A stretch of 64,000 nucleotides of DNA from Bin55 sp965220235 (GTDB lineage: Bacteria > Pseudomonadota > Gammaproteobacteria > Pseudomonadales > Azotimanducaceae). Within the stretch, counting starts at the first letter, position 1. Each line of letters begins with the position of its first letter. The DNA lies in assembly GCA_965220235.1 (NCBI GenBank), contig OZ244815.1, positions 930,001-994,000 of the forward strand. The letters are read 5' to 3'. Shown here piece after piece: positions 42,965-52,689 of this stretch. The notes beneath the pieces were generated by a model, which saw only the letters and a program-made list of their open reading frames with translations, was not told the DNA's origin and ran no database searches. The position numbers and the translations under genes are program-made.

Positions 42965-45871
42965 ATGAGGACGTACTTAGCTAAGGTATCGCTTCAGATA
43001 CTCCTCGCTACATCGTTGGGTCTTGCCTTGCCAGGAATTGCTCAATCGGATGAGAGAAAGGCCGATGACGGAATTGAAGAGATTGTCGTAACGGGATCGC
43101 GCATTCTGCGCGACCCGACGATTGCGCGCGAAACGATCGTAGAGCTCGACCAAGGTCAACGCGATTTGTCAGGTCTTACGTCAATTGCGGACATGCTGGG
43201 ACGCTTGTCCGTGTCAGGCTCGGCTCTCAACACGCGTTTCAATAGTAGCGGCAATTTCGGTTTTCCTGCGGATGGCAGTGGCGTTGGTGCTGGAGCCGCC
43301 CATGTCGACTTGCGCCACTTCGGAGCGAAACGTGTGTTAGTGCTCGTGGACGGAATACGATGGGTTCATGGTTCGTCAGGAAGTGGCGTATCTGGCGCAA
43401 CTGATCTAAACACGATACCGGAGAGCATCGTAGATCGCATTGAGGTACTGCGTGACGGTGCTTCTGCGATATATGGATCGGACGCTATCGCGGGTGTTGT
43501 TAACGTCATTACAAAGGCGGTTGAGGGCTCTTCTGCTAGTGCGTATGCAGGTCGATTTAGTAATGGTGGCGAGACGATCGATATGGAAGCTAATGTTGGT
43601 CGTGTGAACGCGTCAACATCGGCTTCGTTGCACTTTTCGTTCACTGATCAACGAAGTATCAGTGCGGCAGATCATGACCAGACCCGTTGGCCAAAACCGG
43701 GTACGGGCATCACACACGGGAGCACGTTTACACCGCAAGGTCGAATCATTTTCACCGACCCGGATACTGGAACATTTGTCAATTGTGCGTTGAACAATGA
43801 CGTGGCCGGATTGCCTGTTTATGACGCGCAAGACCCTTGCGGGTCGAACGACGACTATCACCAGTGGAGTAATGCGGATCGCTTCAACTACGCCCCGTTT
43901 AACTTGGTCCTAACTCCTTCGGAACGTACGGGCTTTTTCGCGCGAGTTGAGCACAGCTTGTCAGACAGTCTATCGCTACATGCTCGCGTACTGATTCACC
44001 AACGTGAATCCACTAATCAAGCAGCGCCGGAGCCGGTTTGGGCAGGTGACTTGTCCGAGACTGGCAGTCTGTTGGACGACATCGTCATTCATGCAGCGAA
44101 TCCGTTCAATCCCTTTGGATTTGACGTCGGGTCAGGAGCATTCGCAACGCGACGCCTTCTTGAGAGTGGGCCGCGCGTGTTCGAACAAAAGGTACAGACT
44201 AAATTCTCCACAGTAGGTGCACGAGGCACGTTGACTGGTTGGAAGCGTGCGCTCTTCTGGGATGCGAACTTGGTCTGGTCTCACAATGGTGCAGATCAGA
44301 CGAAACACGGCGCACACAACGCACGAAAGATGCTACAGGCGCTTGGTCCCCCTCAGGTTTGTTCGACGATCCCGGATTGCATACCTTTGAATCTACTTGG
44401 TGGCCAAGTCGGTGGAGGAACGATTACGGGTGAAATGTTGGATTGGTTCGGGTTTACACAGCGGGATAGCAGTTCGCAAAAACTGAATGGTGTATCGCTG
44501 AATCTGACGGGGCATATTGCCGAACTTACTAGCGGCTCCGTCGCATTTGCCGCGGGGCTAGAGAGGCGACATCAAGAAGGTTGGTTTGAACCAGACCCGG
44601 TGGTAGCGGCGGGCGATACGGCGGGATTACCTGCTCAACCTACCGCGGGTAGTTTCGATGTGTCCGAGTTTTACGCGGAAATTGAGATTCCGCTAGTTCG
44701 AGCGAAGCAATCGGGGGCGTTAATCGACCTTTCCGCAGCGACTCGATTCTTCAATTACAGTACGTTCGAGAGCGGAACCACGAATAAGGTGGGGGTACGT
44801 TGGCGTCCTACAGACGGATTGCTAGTTCGTGGCAGCTGGTCTGAAGGGTTTCGAGCACCGAATATCGGGGAGTTGTTTGGCGGGTTGACGCGTCTTGACG
44901 CCGTGGTCGCTGACCCTTGCTCCGATATCGTGAACAGCAACGTTAGTCCTACGGTAGTTAATAACTGTGTGGAAGCCGGGGTGCCTGCCGACGGTAGTTA
45001 TGTGCAACTCGGTAGCCAAATTAGCGTCATGACGGGTGGGAACCCAAGTCTTGAGCCGGAATCCTCGGATAGCGTCACGATTGCAGCGGCGTGGCGACCC
45101 GAACGAGTGTGGGGTGACTTACGTCTCGAACTGGTTAGGTATCGCCATGAGATTGAGGACGCAATCACAGGTTACGGTGCGCAGACCGTGCTTGATGGCT
45201 GCTATCGTGACAACGTACAAACTCTCTGTGACTTAGTTCGACGCGGCGATCGAGGCGGAATCTCACAATTCCGAAACACCGTCTTCAATGTAGGTTCAAT
45301 TAGGACGACGGGATGGGATTTCAGCGTCAACTGGCGCAATGAAGGTTCATGGCGGCTAAATTGGCAAGTGACCCGTCTGGATGACTTTACTGAGTTGCTG
45401 CGCGATGCTAGAAGAGAGGTCATTGACATACGGGAGCTGGTCGGTCGTACCGAGGCAGACCGCGGAAAACCGGAATGGAAATCGTCACTGACCGTCGGCT
45501 GGGATCGCAATCAATGGGCGATAGCATGGACGGCTCGTTACATACACGCTATGACGGAACGGTGTTCGGACTTTCTTGATGGAACTACTGATAGTCTCAC
45601 GAATCTTGGGCTTTGTTCCTTGCCTAATCTCGAGGATAACTCTTTGTCACGCAATCGCCTCGCGACCACGGTATATCACGATTTACAATCGCGGTATACA
45701 CTCGAACGGTCAGGTCGAACGATTAACTTTACGGTAGGTGTCGTTAATTTGTTTGACCTCGATCCGCCTGTGAGTCAAAGTGCGTCACTTAACGGTTACG
45801 ATGCATCGGTTTATGACGTGCCCGGTGGGCGTTTTGTTTACGCGAGGGTTACGCTCACCTCATCGAAATAA
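42965..45871 (+). CDS. TonB-dependent outer-membrane receptor
   Basis: A 968-residue receptor. It has a signal peptide (about 1-27), a TonB-box-like EEIVVTGSRI, and a plug domain with the motif VDRIEVLRDGASAIYGSDAIAGVVNVITK near 160-185. A large barrel ends GGRFVYARVTLTSSK. Several Cys pairs in predicted extracellular loops (CALNNDVAG...DPC, CSTIPDC, CSDIVNSN...NNC) suggest disulfide-stabilised loops. The cargo is unknown. A Ldh-family dehydrogenase follows after about 190 bases. Confidence 0.94.
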   Translation: MRTYLAKVSLQILLATSLGLALPGIAQSDERKADDGIEEIVVTGSRILRDPTIARETIVELDQGQRDLSGLTSIADMLGRLSVSGSALNTRFNSSGNFGFPADGSGVGAGAAHVDLRHFGAKRVLVLVDGIRWVHGSSGSGVSGATDLNTIPESIVDRIEVLRDGASAIYGSDAIAGVVNVITKAVEGSSASAYAGRFSNGGETIDMEANVGRVNASTSASLHFSFTDQRSISAADHDQTRWPKPGTGITHGSTFTPQGRIIFTDPDTGTFVNCALNNDVAGLPVYDAQDPCGSNDDYHQWSNADRFNYAPFNLVLTPSERTGFFARVEHSLSDSLSLHARVLIHQRESTNQAAPEPVWAGDLSETGSLLDDIVIHAANPFNPFGFDVGSGAFATRRLLESGPRVFEQKVQTKFSTVGARGTLTGWKRALFWDANLVWSHNGADQTKHGAHNARKMLQALGPPQVCSTIPDCIPLNLLGGQVGGGTITGEMLDWFGFTQRDSSSQKLNGVSLNLTGHIAELTSGSVAFAAGLERRHQEGWFEPDPVVAAGDTAGLPAQPTAGSFDVSEFYAEIEIPLVRAKQSGALIDLSAATRFFNYSTFESGTTNKVGVRWRPTDGLLVRGSWSEGFRAPNIGELFGGLTRLDAVVADPCSDIVNSNVSPTVVNNCVEAGVPADGSYVQLGSQISVMTGGNPSLEPESSDSVTIAAAWRPERVWGDLRLELVRYRHEIEDAITGYGAQTVLDGCYRDNVQTLCDLVRRGDRGGISQFRNTVFNVGSIRTTGWDFSVNWRNEGSWRLNWQVTRLDDFTELLRDARREVIDIRELVGRTEADRGKPEWKSSLTVGWDRNQWAIAWTARYIHAMTERCSDFLDGTTDSLTNLGLCSLPNLEDNSLSRNRLATTVYHDLQSRYTLERSGRTINFTVGVVNLFDLDPPVSQSASLNGYDASVYDVPGGRFVYARVTLTSSK

Positions 45872-46064
45872 GCTCATGAAAGATTGAGTGTCGTTCGAAG
45901 CATCTAGCACACTCCGTTGATCCTGCGATAGACCTCAGCGACTCAAATCTACCGTTTTCTCAACGAAGCTAAGTTGCGTTGGCTGCGCTTTCTTCAGGTT
46001 TTAACAACTGTCGGTGGGTCGTCTCCCAAAACTAAAATGCCCGCTTCCTTGAACGAGACCTGAA

Positions 46065-47141
46065 ATGCTCGACCGATTTAAAGTCCCTGACGATATCGCT
46101 GTGCGCGTCAAACAGGAAGACATGCGCCACGTCGTGGAGGGTATTTTCAAATCACTAGAGATGCCAGAAGCTGAGGCCGAGGCTGCCGCGGACGTGCTGA
46201 TGTACGCGGATATCCGAGGTATCGACTCGCACGGTGTTTCCAACATGATGCGTGCATATGTTGCTGGATTTCGAGCGGGACAGATCAACCCAACGCCAAA
46301 TCTAAATCGCACGGTCGACCATGTTGCGGCACTCAACTTCGATTGTGATCGTGGTCTAGGTCTCGCACAGAGTAGAGAAATGATGCTCGCAGCATGTGAG
46401 CGAGCCAAAGAAACCGGCGTGGCGGTGGCGACCGCATTCAATGGTCGTCACTATGGTGCGTGCGCCTACTATGCCCATGTCGGACTCGATCACGATATGG
46501 TGGGGATTTCGATGACCGCAGGCGGTTTACTGGTTGCTCCGACTCAAGGCGCGGAACGCATGTTGGGACTGAATCCACTAGGGATCGGCGCACCTGCGGA
46601 TGAAGAGGTGCCATTCATTTTTGACGCTTCGATGAGTTCAGTCGCTGGGAACAAGATCGAGCTGCTTCGACGGGTAGGAGGTCACGTATTACCTGGTTGG
46701 GTGACGGACGCAGATGGCAACCCGGTCATGGATGAAACGCAGGTACCTCAAGATTTCATGATGTTGCCGCTTGGCGGTACGCGAGAGATCGGCTCTCACA
46801 AGGGGTTTGGCCTCAGCTTCATGATCGAGATTCTCTGTGGCATGTTGCAAGGTACTGGCGGTGGTCCACATCGCCGTAAAGGTGTGGCTCATTACTTTAT
46901 GGCGATTGATGTTGCACGCTTCACCGATCTCGATGGATTCAAAAAGGACATGGACGACTATTTACGTTCCATTCTTGAGTGCAAACCTGCACCGGGTGAA
47001 TCTCGCGTTGTATACCCCGGTTACCCAGAATACGAGTATGAAGTCGAACGTCGAGAACAAGGCATCCCTTATCACCCTGAAGTCATTGAGTGGTTCAAAA
47101 AGACGACCGACGATCTAGGCGTTGATCACAACCTGCCATAG
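46065..47141 (+). CDS. Ldh/YlbC-type NAD(P)-dependent malate/lactate dehydrogenase family
   Basis: The 358-residue protein belongs to the type 2 malate/L-lactate dehydrogenase family, with DIRGIDSHGVSNM (catalytic His, near 61), NGRHYGACAYYA and GLNPLGIGAPADEE. Members reduce or oxidise 2-hydroxy acids such as malate, sulfolactate or ureidoglycolate; the substrate is not set by these motifs. It lies 41 bases ahead of adk. The C-terminal part is complete, so it looks functional. Confidence 0.88.
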   Translation: MLDRFKVPDDIAVRVKQEDMRHVVEGIFKSLEMPEAEAEAAADVLMYADIRGIDSHGVSNMMRAYVAGFRAGQINPTPNLNRTVDHVAALNFDCDRGLGLAQSREMMLAACERAKETGVAVATAFNGRHYGACAYYAHVGLDHDMVGISMTAGGLLVAPTQGAERMLGLNPLGIGAPADEEVPFIFDASMSSVAGNKIELLRRVGGHVLPGWVTDADGNPVMDETQVPQDFMMLPLGGTREIGSHKGFGLSFMIEILCGMLQGTGGGPHRRKGVAHYFMAIDVARFTDLDGFKKDMDDYLRSILECKPAPGESRVVYPGYPEYEYEVERREQGIPYHPEVIEWFKKTTDDLGVDHNLP

Positions 47142-47182
47142 TCGGCTTACCGTTTTGAGCTGCCAGCACCATAGGTAATTTC

Positions 47183-47827
47183 ATGAACGTCGTTTTGCTT
47201 GGCCCCCCTGGTTCGGGAAAAGGCACCCAAGCTCAGTACATCGTTGACGAGTTCGGGATCCCTCAGATTTCCACCGGAGACATGCTTCGCTCAGCTGTCG
47301 CTGCAGGTACTGAATTGGGGCTCGCCGCAAAGAAAGTCATGGATGCTGGGGACTTGGTATCCGACGACATCATTCTGGGATTGGTGAACGAACGCCTACG
47401 TTTGCCTGACTGTACTCAAGGCGCGCTATTTGATGGTTTTCCTCGAACGCTACCTCAAGCCGAGGGGATGGTCGAAATCGGAGTAGCGGTTGATGCAGTC
47501 GTGGAGTTGTTGGTTCCTGATGATGTCGTCGTTGAGCGCATCAGTGGGAGACGCGTTCATCAAGAGAGTGGCCGTGTGTATCACCTAACGTTCAACCCAC
47601 CGAAAGTTGCGGATCGGGACGATGAGACGGGGGAACCGCTGATTCAACGACCAGACGACACCGAAGATACCGTTCGTGAACGCTTAACAGTGTATTACGA
47701 GCAGACGGCGCCGCTCATCGATCATTATCAACAGAGTTCGTCAGAATACTTCAAGACGGACGGCACCGTCAGCGTAGACGAGATCAGTGTGTCGATCCGT
47801 AGCTTCTTACGTACTTTCTCGAGCTGA
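47183..47827 (+). CDS. adk: Adenylate kinase
   Basis: The 214-residue enzyme equilibrates ATP + AMP with 2 ADP. The P-loop GPPGSGKGTQAQ is at 7-18, the AMP site at ISTGDMLR and DGFPRTLPQAEGM, and the LID (VYHLTFNPPKVADRDDETGE) lacks the Cys4 zinc site, as in Gram-negatives. Its 3' end overlaps moeA, on the other strand, by 21 bases. Confidence 0.98.
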   Translation: MNVVLLGPPGSGKGTQAQYIVDEFGIPQISTGDMLRSAVAAGTELGLAAKKVMDAGDLVSDDIILGLVNERLRLPDCTQGALFDGFPRTLPQAEGMVEIGVAVDAVVELLVPDDVVVERISGRRVHQESGRVYHLTFNPPKVADRDDETGEPLIQRPDDTEDTVRERLTVYYEQTAPLIDHYQQSSSEYFKTDGTVSVDEISVSIRSFLRTFSS

Positions 47828-49081
47828 CGGGTCGATCGGTTCGTTGACGATGTGATGTGCCTCACTAGGCAACAAAAATACGTCGACAACATCGCCCTCA
47901 GCCATCGAATCGACCGTTTCTGGTACGATGATAAGGCAATTCGCGTCTGCCAGCGTTGCTAGACGATTAGAGCTTTGATCACCGGTCGCTTGGACGCATA
48001 AGGTGTTCCCGTTCCGAGAGAGAATGCCTCGCTGATACTCGCGGCGTCCCTTGGAATGTCGTAGTGGGGTGGTCAAAACGGCGGGAATAGTCAAAGGTCC
48101 TGTGGTTGCCATGCCGCTTAACGCATCGACTGCCCGCGCAACAAATAGCAAATAGGTCACGACTGTCGAAACGGGATTACCCGGTAATCCGAGAAAGAGC
48201 GCATTGCCGATGCTCCCAACGGCGATCGGTTTTCCAGGTTTAAGCGCGACATTCCAGAAAGTTAGTTCACCAAGCTTCTCGATGACTGGCCGGACGTAAT
48301 CAGCGTCTCCGACCGATACACCTCCGCTAGTTACGATGAGATCTACGCTCGTAGATTTGCTTGTGATTGCACGTTCGATTTCGATTGGGTCGTCTGGTAA
48401 ACGACCTAAATCTTGAATTTCAACGGGTTTTGAACGGAGTAACTCCTTGAGTACGGTTCGATTCGAGTCGTAGATCTGTCCCTTAGACAACGGTTGACCT
48501 GGATCCTGGAGTTCGTCTCCGGTTGAAAATATCGCAACTCGAGCGGGGCGAACAACACTAACCGCAGCGACTCCACAGGCTGCGAGCCAGCTAATGTCGA
48601 ACGCACCAAGTTTTGTCCCTTGCTGAAGTAAGAGCTCGTCTTCTTTAATGTCGTGTCCGATTAGGCGTATGTTGTCACCTGACATTACCGGCTCATTTAA
48701 TCGGATCACATGATCTTGACGTTCGACATTCTCTTGAAGTACGACAGCATTGGTCCAATCAGGTACCGCCGCTCCGGTAAATATGCGAACCGCTGCATGA
48801 ACGGGAACGTCATCTGCCTCGTATGGTTTCCCCGCAAAGCTAGTACCGATCACTCGACGTTCGGATCCAACTTCGCTACCTTCTGACGTATTAATTGCAT
48901 AACCATCCATCGCGGAGCTATTGAATGGTGGGAGTGAGACGGGCGCAATTACGTCTTTTGCGAGGACGCGTTGACTTGCTTCTGCGATGGATACGGATTC
49001 GGTTTCTTTAATCGCAGTAATTAAGGAAGCGAGTCGAGTTACGGCATTGTCAATGCTTAGCATTTCAGGCATGTCTGTCAT
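47807..49081 (-). CDS. moeA: Molybdopterin molybdenumtransferase
   Basis: The 424-residue MoeA inserts molybdate into adenylylated molybdopterin to make Moco. Motifs are PPFNSSAMDGYA (about 51-62), IFSTGDEL, VTSGGVSVGDADYV, LKPGKPIAVG and GLPGNPVSTVV. The 5' end overlaps the divergent tsaB by 11 bases. ATG at 49081 and 49072 are both possible starts. No other Moco gene is in the window. Confidence 0.97.
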   Translation of the reverse strand: MTDMPEMLSIDNAVTRLASLITAIKETESVSIAEASQRVLAKDVIAPVSLPPFNSSAMDGYAINTSEGSEVGSERRVIGTSFAGKPYEADDVPVHAAVRIFTGAAVPDWTNAVVLQENVERQDHVIRLNEPVMSGDNIRLIGHDIKEDELLLQQGTKLGAFDISWLAACGVAAVSVVRPARVAIFSTGDELQDPGQPLSKGQIYDSNRTVLKELLRSKPVEIQDLGRLPDDPIEIERAITSKSTSVDLIVTSGGVSVGDADYVRPVIEKLGELTFWNVALKPGKPIAVGSIGNALFLGLPGNPVSTVVTYLLFVARAVDALSGMATTGPLTIPAVLTTPLRHSKGRREYQRGILSRNGNTLCVQATGDQSSNRLATLADANCLIIVPETVDSMAEGDVVDVFLLPSEAHHIVNEPIDPSAREST

Positions 49082-49676
49082 TCTTGCGCTGGAAACGACC
49101 TCCGATGTATGCGCTGTTGCGTTAGGTACAGTCGAGAACTATGTTCTAGAGTCACACAACGCGCCAAGACAGCACAACAAGCGAATATTGCCGATGGTGG
49201 ACGCCGCATGCACAAGTTTAGGCATTGAGCGGCGAGACATTGCATGTGTGGCCTTCTCCGCTGGACCAGGCTCATTCACAGGGGTACGGCTTGGAGCAGC
49301 AGTCGCACAGGGAATTGCCACAGGGACCAATGCACAGATTTACTGCGCGCCAACGAGTCTGTGTATGGGGGAGAAACTCTTTCGAACGAATGCGTTGACT
49401 GGAGAATATCTCGTACAGCGAACCTCCCGTCGAGACTTGGTGTACGAAGCTCGTGTGAACCATGACGGTGAGTGCTGCAATTTCGTCGCGACAGACGAGC
49501 TTGTCGAACGGTATGACTTCGTCGGCGAGTGTCAAGTGTTTCACGACTCACTTGTCCCGCTTTGCGCACTTGACGTCCTGGTTCTGGCGACGAGGCAAGA
49601 ATCTGCTTGGCAGCCGCCAGCGTACGCGTTACCTATTTACGTAGAAGGCGATCACCCTTGGCGACCGACACGGTAG
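49071..49676 (+). CDS. tsaB: tRNA threonylcarbamoyladenosine biosynthesis protein TsaB
   Basis: A 201-residue ASKHA-fold protein that partners TsaD in t6A formation at A37 of ANN-decoding tRNAs. Key segments are ILALETTSD at the start, HNKRILPMVD and FSAGPGSFTGVRLGAAVAQG near 65-85. The C-terminal region is shorter than E. coli TsaB (231). The ATG at 49071 gives the canonical N-terminus; the open frame upstream lies within moeA antisense. It overlaps rsmJ by 19 bases. Confidence 0.92.
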   Translation: MSVILALETTSDVCAVALGTVENYVLESHNAPRQHNKRILPMVDAACTSLGIERRDIACVAFSAGPGSFTGVRLGAAVAQGIATGTNAQIYCAPTSLCMGEKLFRTNALTGEYLVQRTSRRDLVYEARVNHDGECCNFVATDELVERYDFVGECQVFHDSLVPLCALDVLVLATRQESAWQPPAYALPIYVEGDHPWRPTR

Positions 49677-50374
49677 GGTCGGACGTCGCAGTTTATGGCG
49701 ACGTAGAAGACGAACAGTCCATTTCGCTAGCAAATCGGTTAGGCGTCAAGTTGGAACTGAATTCCATGACTCCAGACTCTTGGCACTTGTTGATCGTCGA
49801 CGGGCGTTTGGAATTAGTAGGACGTGACGATCTTCGCTTCGCGTTAAACGAATCCGAAATAGAGCGAAGACTTGTAGGGTTTGCTCGTAGTGGCTTGGCG
49901 AAAGCATGCGGCGCCACAAGAAAACCTCGCATACTGGACGCGCTAAGCGGTTGGGGTACTGACGGACTAACTCTGGCTGCGTTCGGTTGTCCGGTGGTCT
50001 GTTGTGAAATCATGCCGCTGATTGCAACTCTGAGCCGTGCGCGAGCATTGAACATCGCGAATAAGACACAGTATGTCTGTTGTGATGTGATCGATTTCAT
50101 GAGAAACACGACTCAGGAGTTTGAGGTGGTGTACCTCGATGACATGTTCCCGCGTCATCCGAAAGGCGCACGACCATCGAAATCCCTTCAGATTCTCGCT
50201 GAACTTGCCGGGACCTGCGAATTCACGCGGGTGCTTGATGCAGCACTTGAAATTTCAAAAGAGCGAGTCGTCGTCAAACGAAGAAGAAACCAACAACCTG
50301 AGCGAGCAAACCCGGCTTGGTCAGTCGATGGCAAAACAGTTCGTTTCGATGTTTATCGATGTTCTTCGAGGTAG
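49658..50374 (+). CDS. rsmJ: 16S rRNA (guanine1516-N2)-methyltransferase
   Basis: The 238-residue SAM-dependent enzyme matches RsmJ: LLIVDGRLELV, ILDALSGWGTDGLTLAAFGC (SAM motif I, about 106-125), VVYLDDMFPRHPKGARPSKSL and GKTVRFDVY. In E. coli RsmJ the motif IV reads DPMF; here it is DDMF, an unusual change in a motif near the catalytic site. The TTG at 49658 has GAAGG nine bases upstream and overlaps tsaB by 19 bases. It overlaps plsB at the 3' end (convergent). Confidence 0.85.
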   Translation: MATDTVGSDVAVYGDVEDEQSISLANRLGVKLELNSMTPDSWHLLIVDGRLELVGRDDLRFALNESEIERRLVGFARSGLAKACGATRKPRILDALSGWGTDGLTLAAFGCPVVCCEIMPLIATLSRARALNIANKTQYVCCDVIDFMRNTTQEFEVVYLDDMFPRHPKGARPSKSLQILAELAGTCEFTRVLDAALEISKERVVVKRRRNQQPERANPAWSVDGKTVRFDVYRCSSR

Positions 50375-52689
50375 TTCTGTAGTCGGGTTCGAAACGTCGC
50401 GTCAACCGCTAAAGAGGAGCGTCGTTGAATGACGACGAGCCTCGATGATGGTTCTACCGTTTCCTCGGCGTTGGTCTGAATCAAACCCGAATTGACTAAC
50501 TGCTCAAGGAAAGACTCGAAAAATCGGCGGTCGAAACCTAACATGGACTCGTTGCGTAGATCTGACGAAACTCTGCGAACCAACTGGAATGATCTGTCGA
50601 TTAGTTCTTGACGGGTCATAGTGTTTGCGTCTTGAACAATCACGCACGTGATCATCACATACATGCACTCGAGCACGGGCATGATTAGGTTCATCAATCC
50701 ACGCAATTCTGAGTCAGCGCCCGTACTTAGGCCAATAGTGTCGACCATACCCTGTTGGTCTTCACGAATCAATCGGGCGTTTCTGAAGTGTGTCAACCAT
50801 CGCTTGATCGCCTGCAGGTCCGTTGGGAATTTCAGGACTGCGGCGACGTGCGGTAGAAGCCCTGCGACTTGCCTAAGGATGTCTAACCTTGTCGTCGGTT
50901 TTTCCTGATTTAGCAAAACCACGGCCACGATGGCGGGTGTTGCAAGCACATGTAAAGTGTTGTTTCGAAACCACGCGAGTTCGGCAAGAGTTTCGTTCGT
51001 GATGCTGATTTCCTCGCCGTCGACTTCAAAAAAGCCGAGTTCAATCACGTGACTTAGAAGGTCTTCTGCTTTGCTTGTTGCGACGGTATAGGCATGTTTT
51101 AGCGACTCAACGCGAACAAAGCCTCGCAAGAAATCGATGCGTCCAGAGAGTTGCTCGGAGGTAAATGAGCCGACGCCGAGGCTGAATACTGCTGAAGCGA
51201 CTAGATTGGTAGGAGTTAGTACGGCGTTGTTATTGATGGCATGCGTAATGCGGGTTGCAGCTGCGTGAGCAGCATCGATATCGACGCCGAACTCCTCAGT
51301 CAGATTCGCTAATTCAAGTGGTTCACCTAAGGAGACTTGAATGATGCCTAGTCGCTGACGCAACAATCTAAATGCACTAAACGCATCTCGTAGACTCTCG
51401 CTGCGCTTTGTCTCGCCGAGTAACTCGGCTCGGTAACTTTCGCTCTCGATTAATCTTTCGTATGCGGTGTAGACCGGCACGAGTGCGATCGGTCGGTTGG
51501 GTTCTTGGTTCTGCAATTCCATGATCATGTGAAGTAATCCAAGTCGAGGTTCGAGCGTCCAACCAGGTCGACTTCGGGTGCCCTCGATGAAAAATTCGAT
51601 CGAGTGTCCTTCGTTTAGTAGGAAAGTCAGGTAATCTGCCAACAATGTCCGGTACGCAGGATCGTCGCGATAACTTCGTCGCATAAAGAATGCTCCGCAC
51701 CGTCGTAGTAGACCACCTAATACCGGTAGAGCGAGGTTGTCTCCCGCTGCGATATACGGAATTGCGATACCTTCGGTGAAAAGGAGGTAGCTGAGAATCA
51801 GGTAATCGACATGAGACCGATGATTAGGAACATACACGATGGTGTGTGTCGTGGCGATGTCGTGAGTTCGACCTGCGTGCAACAGTTCGACTCGGTCATA
51901 GACCTTCCGCCAGAAAAAGTCAAGCATGCTCTTGAGCGTGCGCATCGCGGGGTAGGACAGATTCGAGACGAGTTTTTTTGCCATCTTACGGCGCAGTGCG
52001 ATTTGACCGGGATCGCTCTGATCGTGGTGCGCGAGCAATCGAATGACCGATTTTCGTGTCACCATACTAGGTCCGAGGGCTGCAACACGTTCGGACTTAA
52101 ACGTAGTTCTTAGGAGTCGAGCAATATGCCGAAGATTCTGAGGTACTGAACGGTCTTCAAGGGTCTCCGCTCGCCAATCGACAGAAGGATGAATGTGTAC
52201 CAGTATGTCGGTACGGGTAAATACGACACCTAGTAGACGACGTAAACCACTTGATGTGCGCCATTCATCGGACACGACACGACGTGCAATCGACCCTTTT
52301 TTCTCATTCGTGCGTCCCCAGTAAATGCTGACGGGTAACAGAATGGCAGCGTTTGGTTCTTCGAGCGCAAGTGTTGCTTGAATTCGTTGCATCCGATTGG
52401 AGAATCGATACATCGTGACTTTGCCACGGGCTCCGACCGCACGGAAGAGGAAGAAGAAACGTCGATGTTCTCCCAAGCGCTCGATCGAATGAAGCGGGTT
52501 TTCGAGACCAAGCTGGGTTGTGACCAAATCTAGAACAATCAGATCGAACAACGAACGTCGTTCGAGTACGTAGATGAGGTCTTGTGAATCGGTGTCTACC
52601 GAACCCTTGATGACCGGACGGATGGTAAGTCGTAAGGTGCCACGGAGAACTTTGTAGCTAAGTTGCTTGAACGAACTCCAAGCTGTCAG
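50353..52689 (-). CDS. plsB: Glycerol-3-phosphate 1-O-acyltransferase with probable CTG start
   Basis: PlsB transfers the first acyl chain to glycerol-3-phosphate at the inner membrane. Motifs include NHRSHVDYL (HX4D), GDNLALPVLG, GAFFMRRSYRDD and FIEGTRSR, about 245-370 from the CTG. The first ATG/GTG/TTG frame start (TTG 52551) would omit 46 residues. Upstream of it the frame encodes TAWSSFKQLSYKVLRGTLRL and later DLIYVLERRS, which match the E. coli PlsB N-terminus (starting MTFWRSLLYKLLN). The only start that recovers it is CTG at 52689, overlapping the gspD TGA (CTGA), with AAGGG nine bases upstream. The full product has 778 residues (E. coli 807). Confidence 0.9.
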   Translation of the reverse strand: MTAWSSFKQLSYKVLRGTLRLTIRPVIKGSVDTDSQDLIYVLERRSLFDLIVLDLVTTQLGLENPLHSIERLGEHRRFFFLFRAVGARGKVTMYRFSNRMQRIQATLALEEPNAAILLPVSIYWGRTNEKKGSIARRVVSDEWRTSSGLRRLLGVVFTRTDILVHIHPSVDWRAETLEDRSVPQNLRHIARLLRTTFKSERVAALGPSMVTRKSVIRLLAHHDQSDPGQIALRRKMAKKLVSNLSYPAMRTLKSMLDFFWRKVYDRVELLHAGRTHDIATTHTIVYVPNHRSHVDYLILSYLLFTEGIAIPYIAAGDNLALPVLGGLLRRCGAFFMRRSYRDDPAYRTLLADYLTFLLNEGHSIEFFIEGTRSRPGWTLEPRLGLLHMIMELQNQEPNRPIALVPVYTAYERLIESESYRAELLGETKRSESLRDAFSAFRLLRQRLGIIQVSLGEPLELANLTEEFGVDIDAAHAAATRITHAINNNAVLTPTNLVASAVFSLGVGSFTSEQLSGRIDFLRGFVRVESLKHAYTVATSKAEDLLSHVIELGFFEVDGEEISITNETLAELAWFRNNTLHVLATPAIVAVVLLNQEKPTTRLDILRQVAGLLPHVAAVLKFPTDLQAIKRWLTHFRNARLIREDQQGMVDTIGLSTGADSELRGLMNLIMPVLECMYVMITCVIVQDANTMTRQELIDRSFQLVRRVSSDLRNESMLGFDRRFFESFLEQLVNSGLIQTNAEETVEPSSRLVVIQRRSSLAVDATFRTRLQNYLEEHR

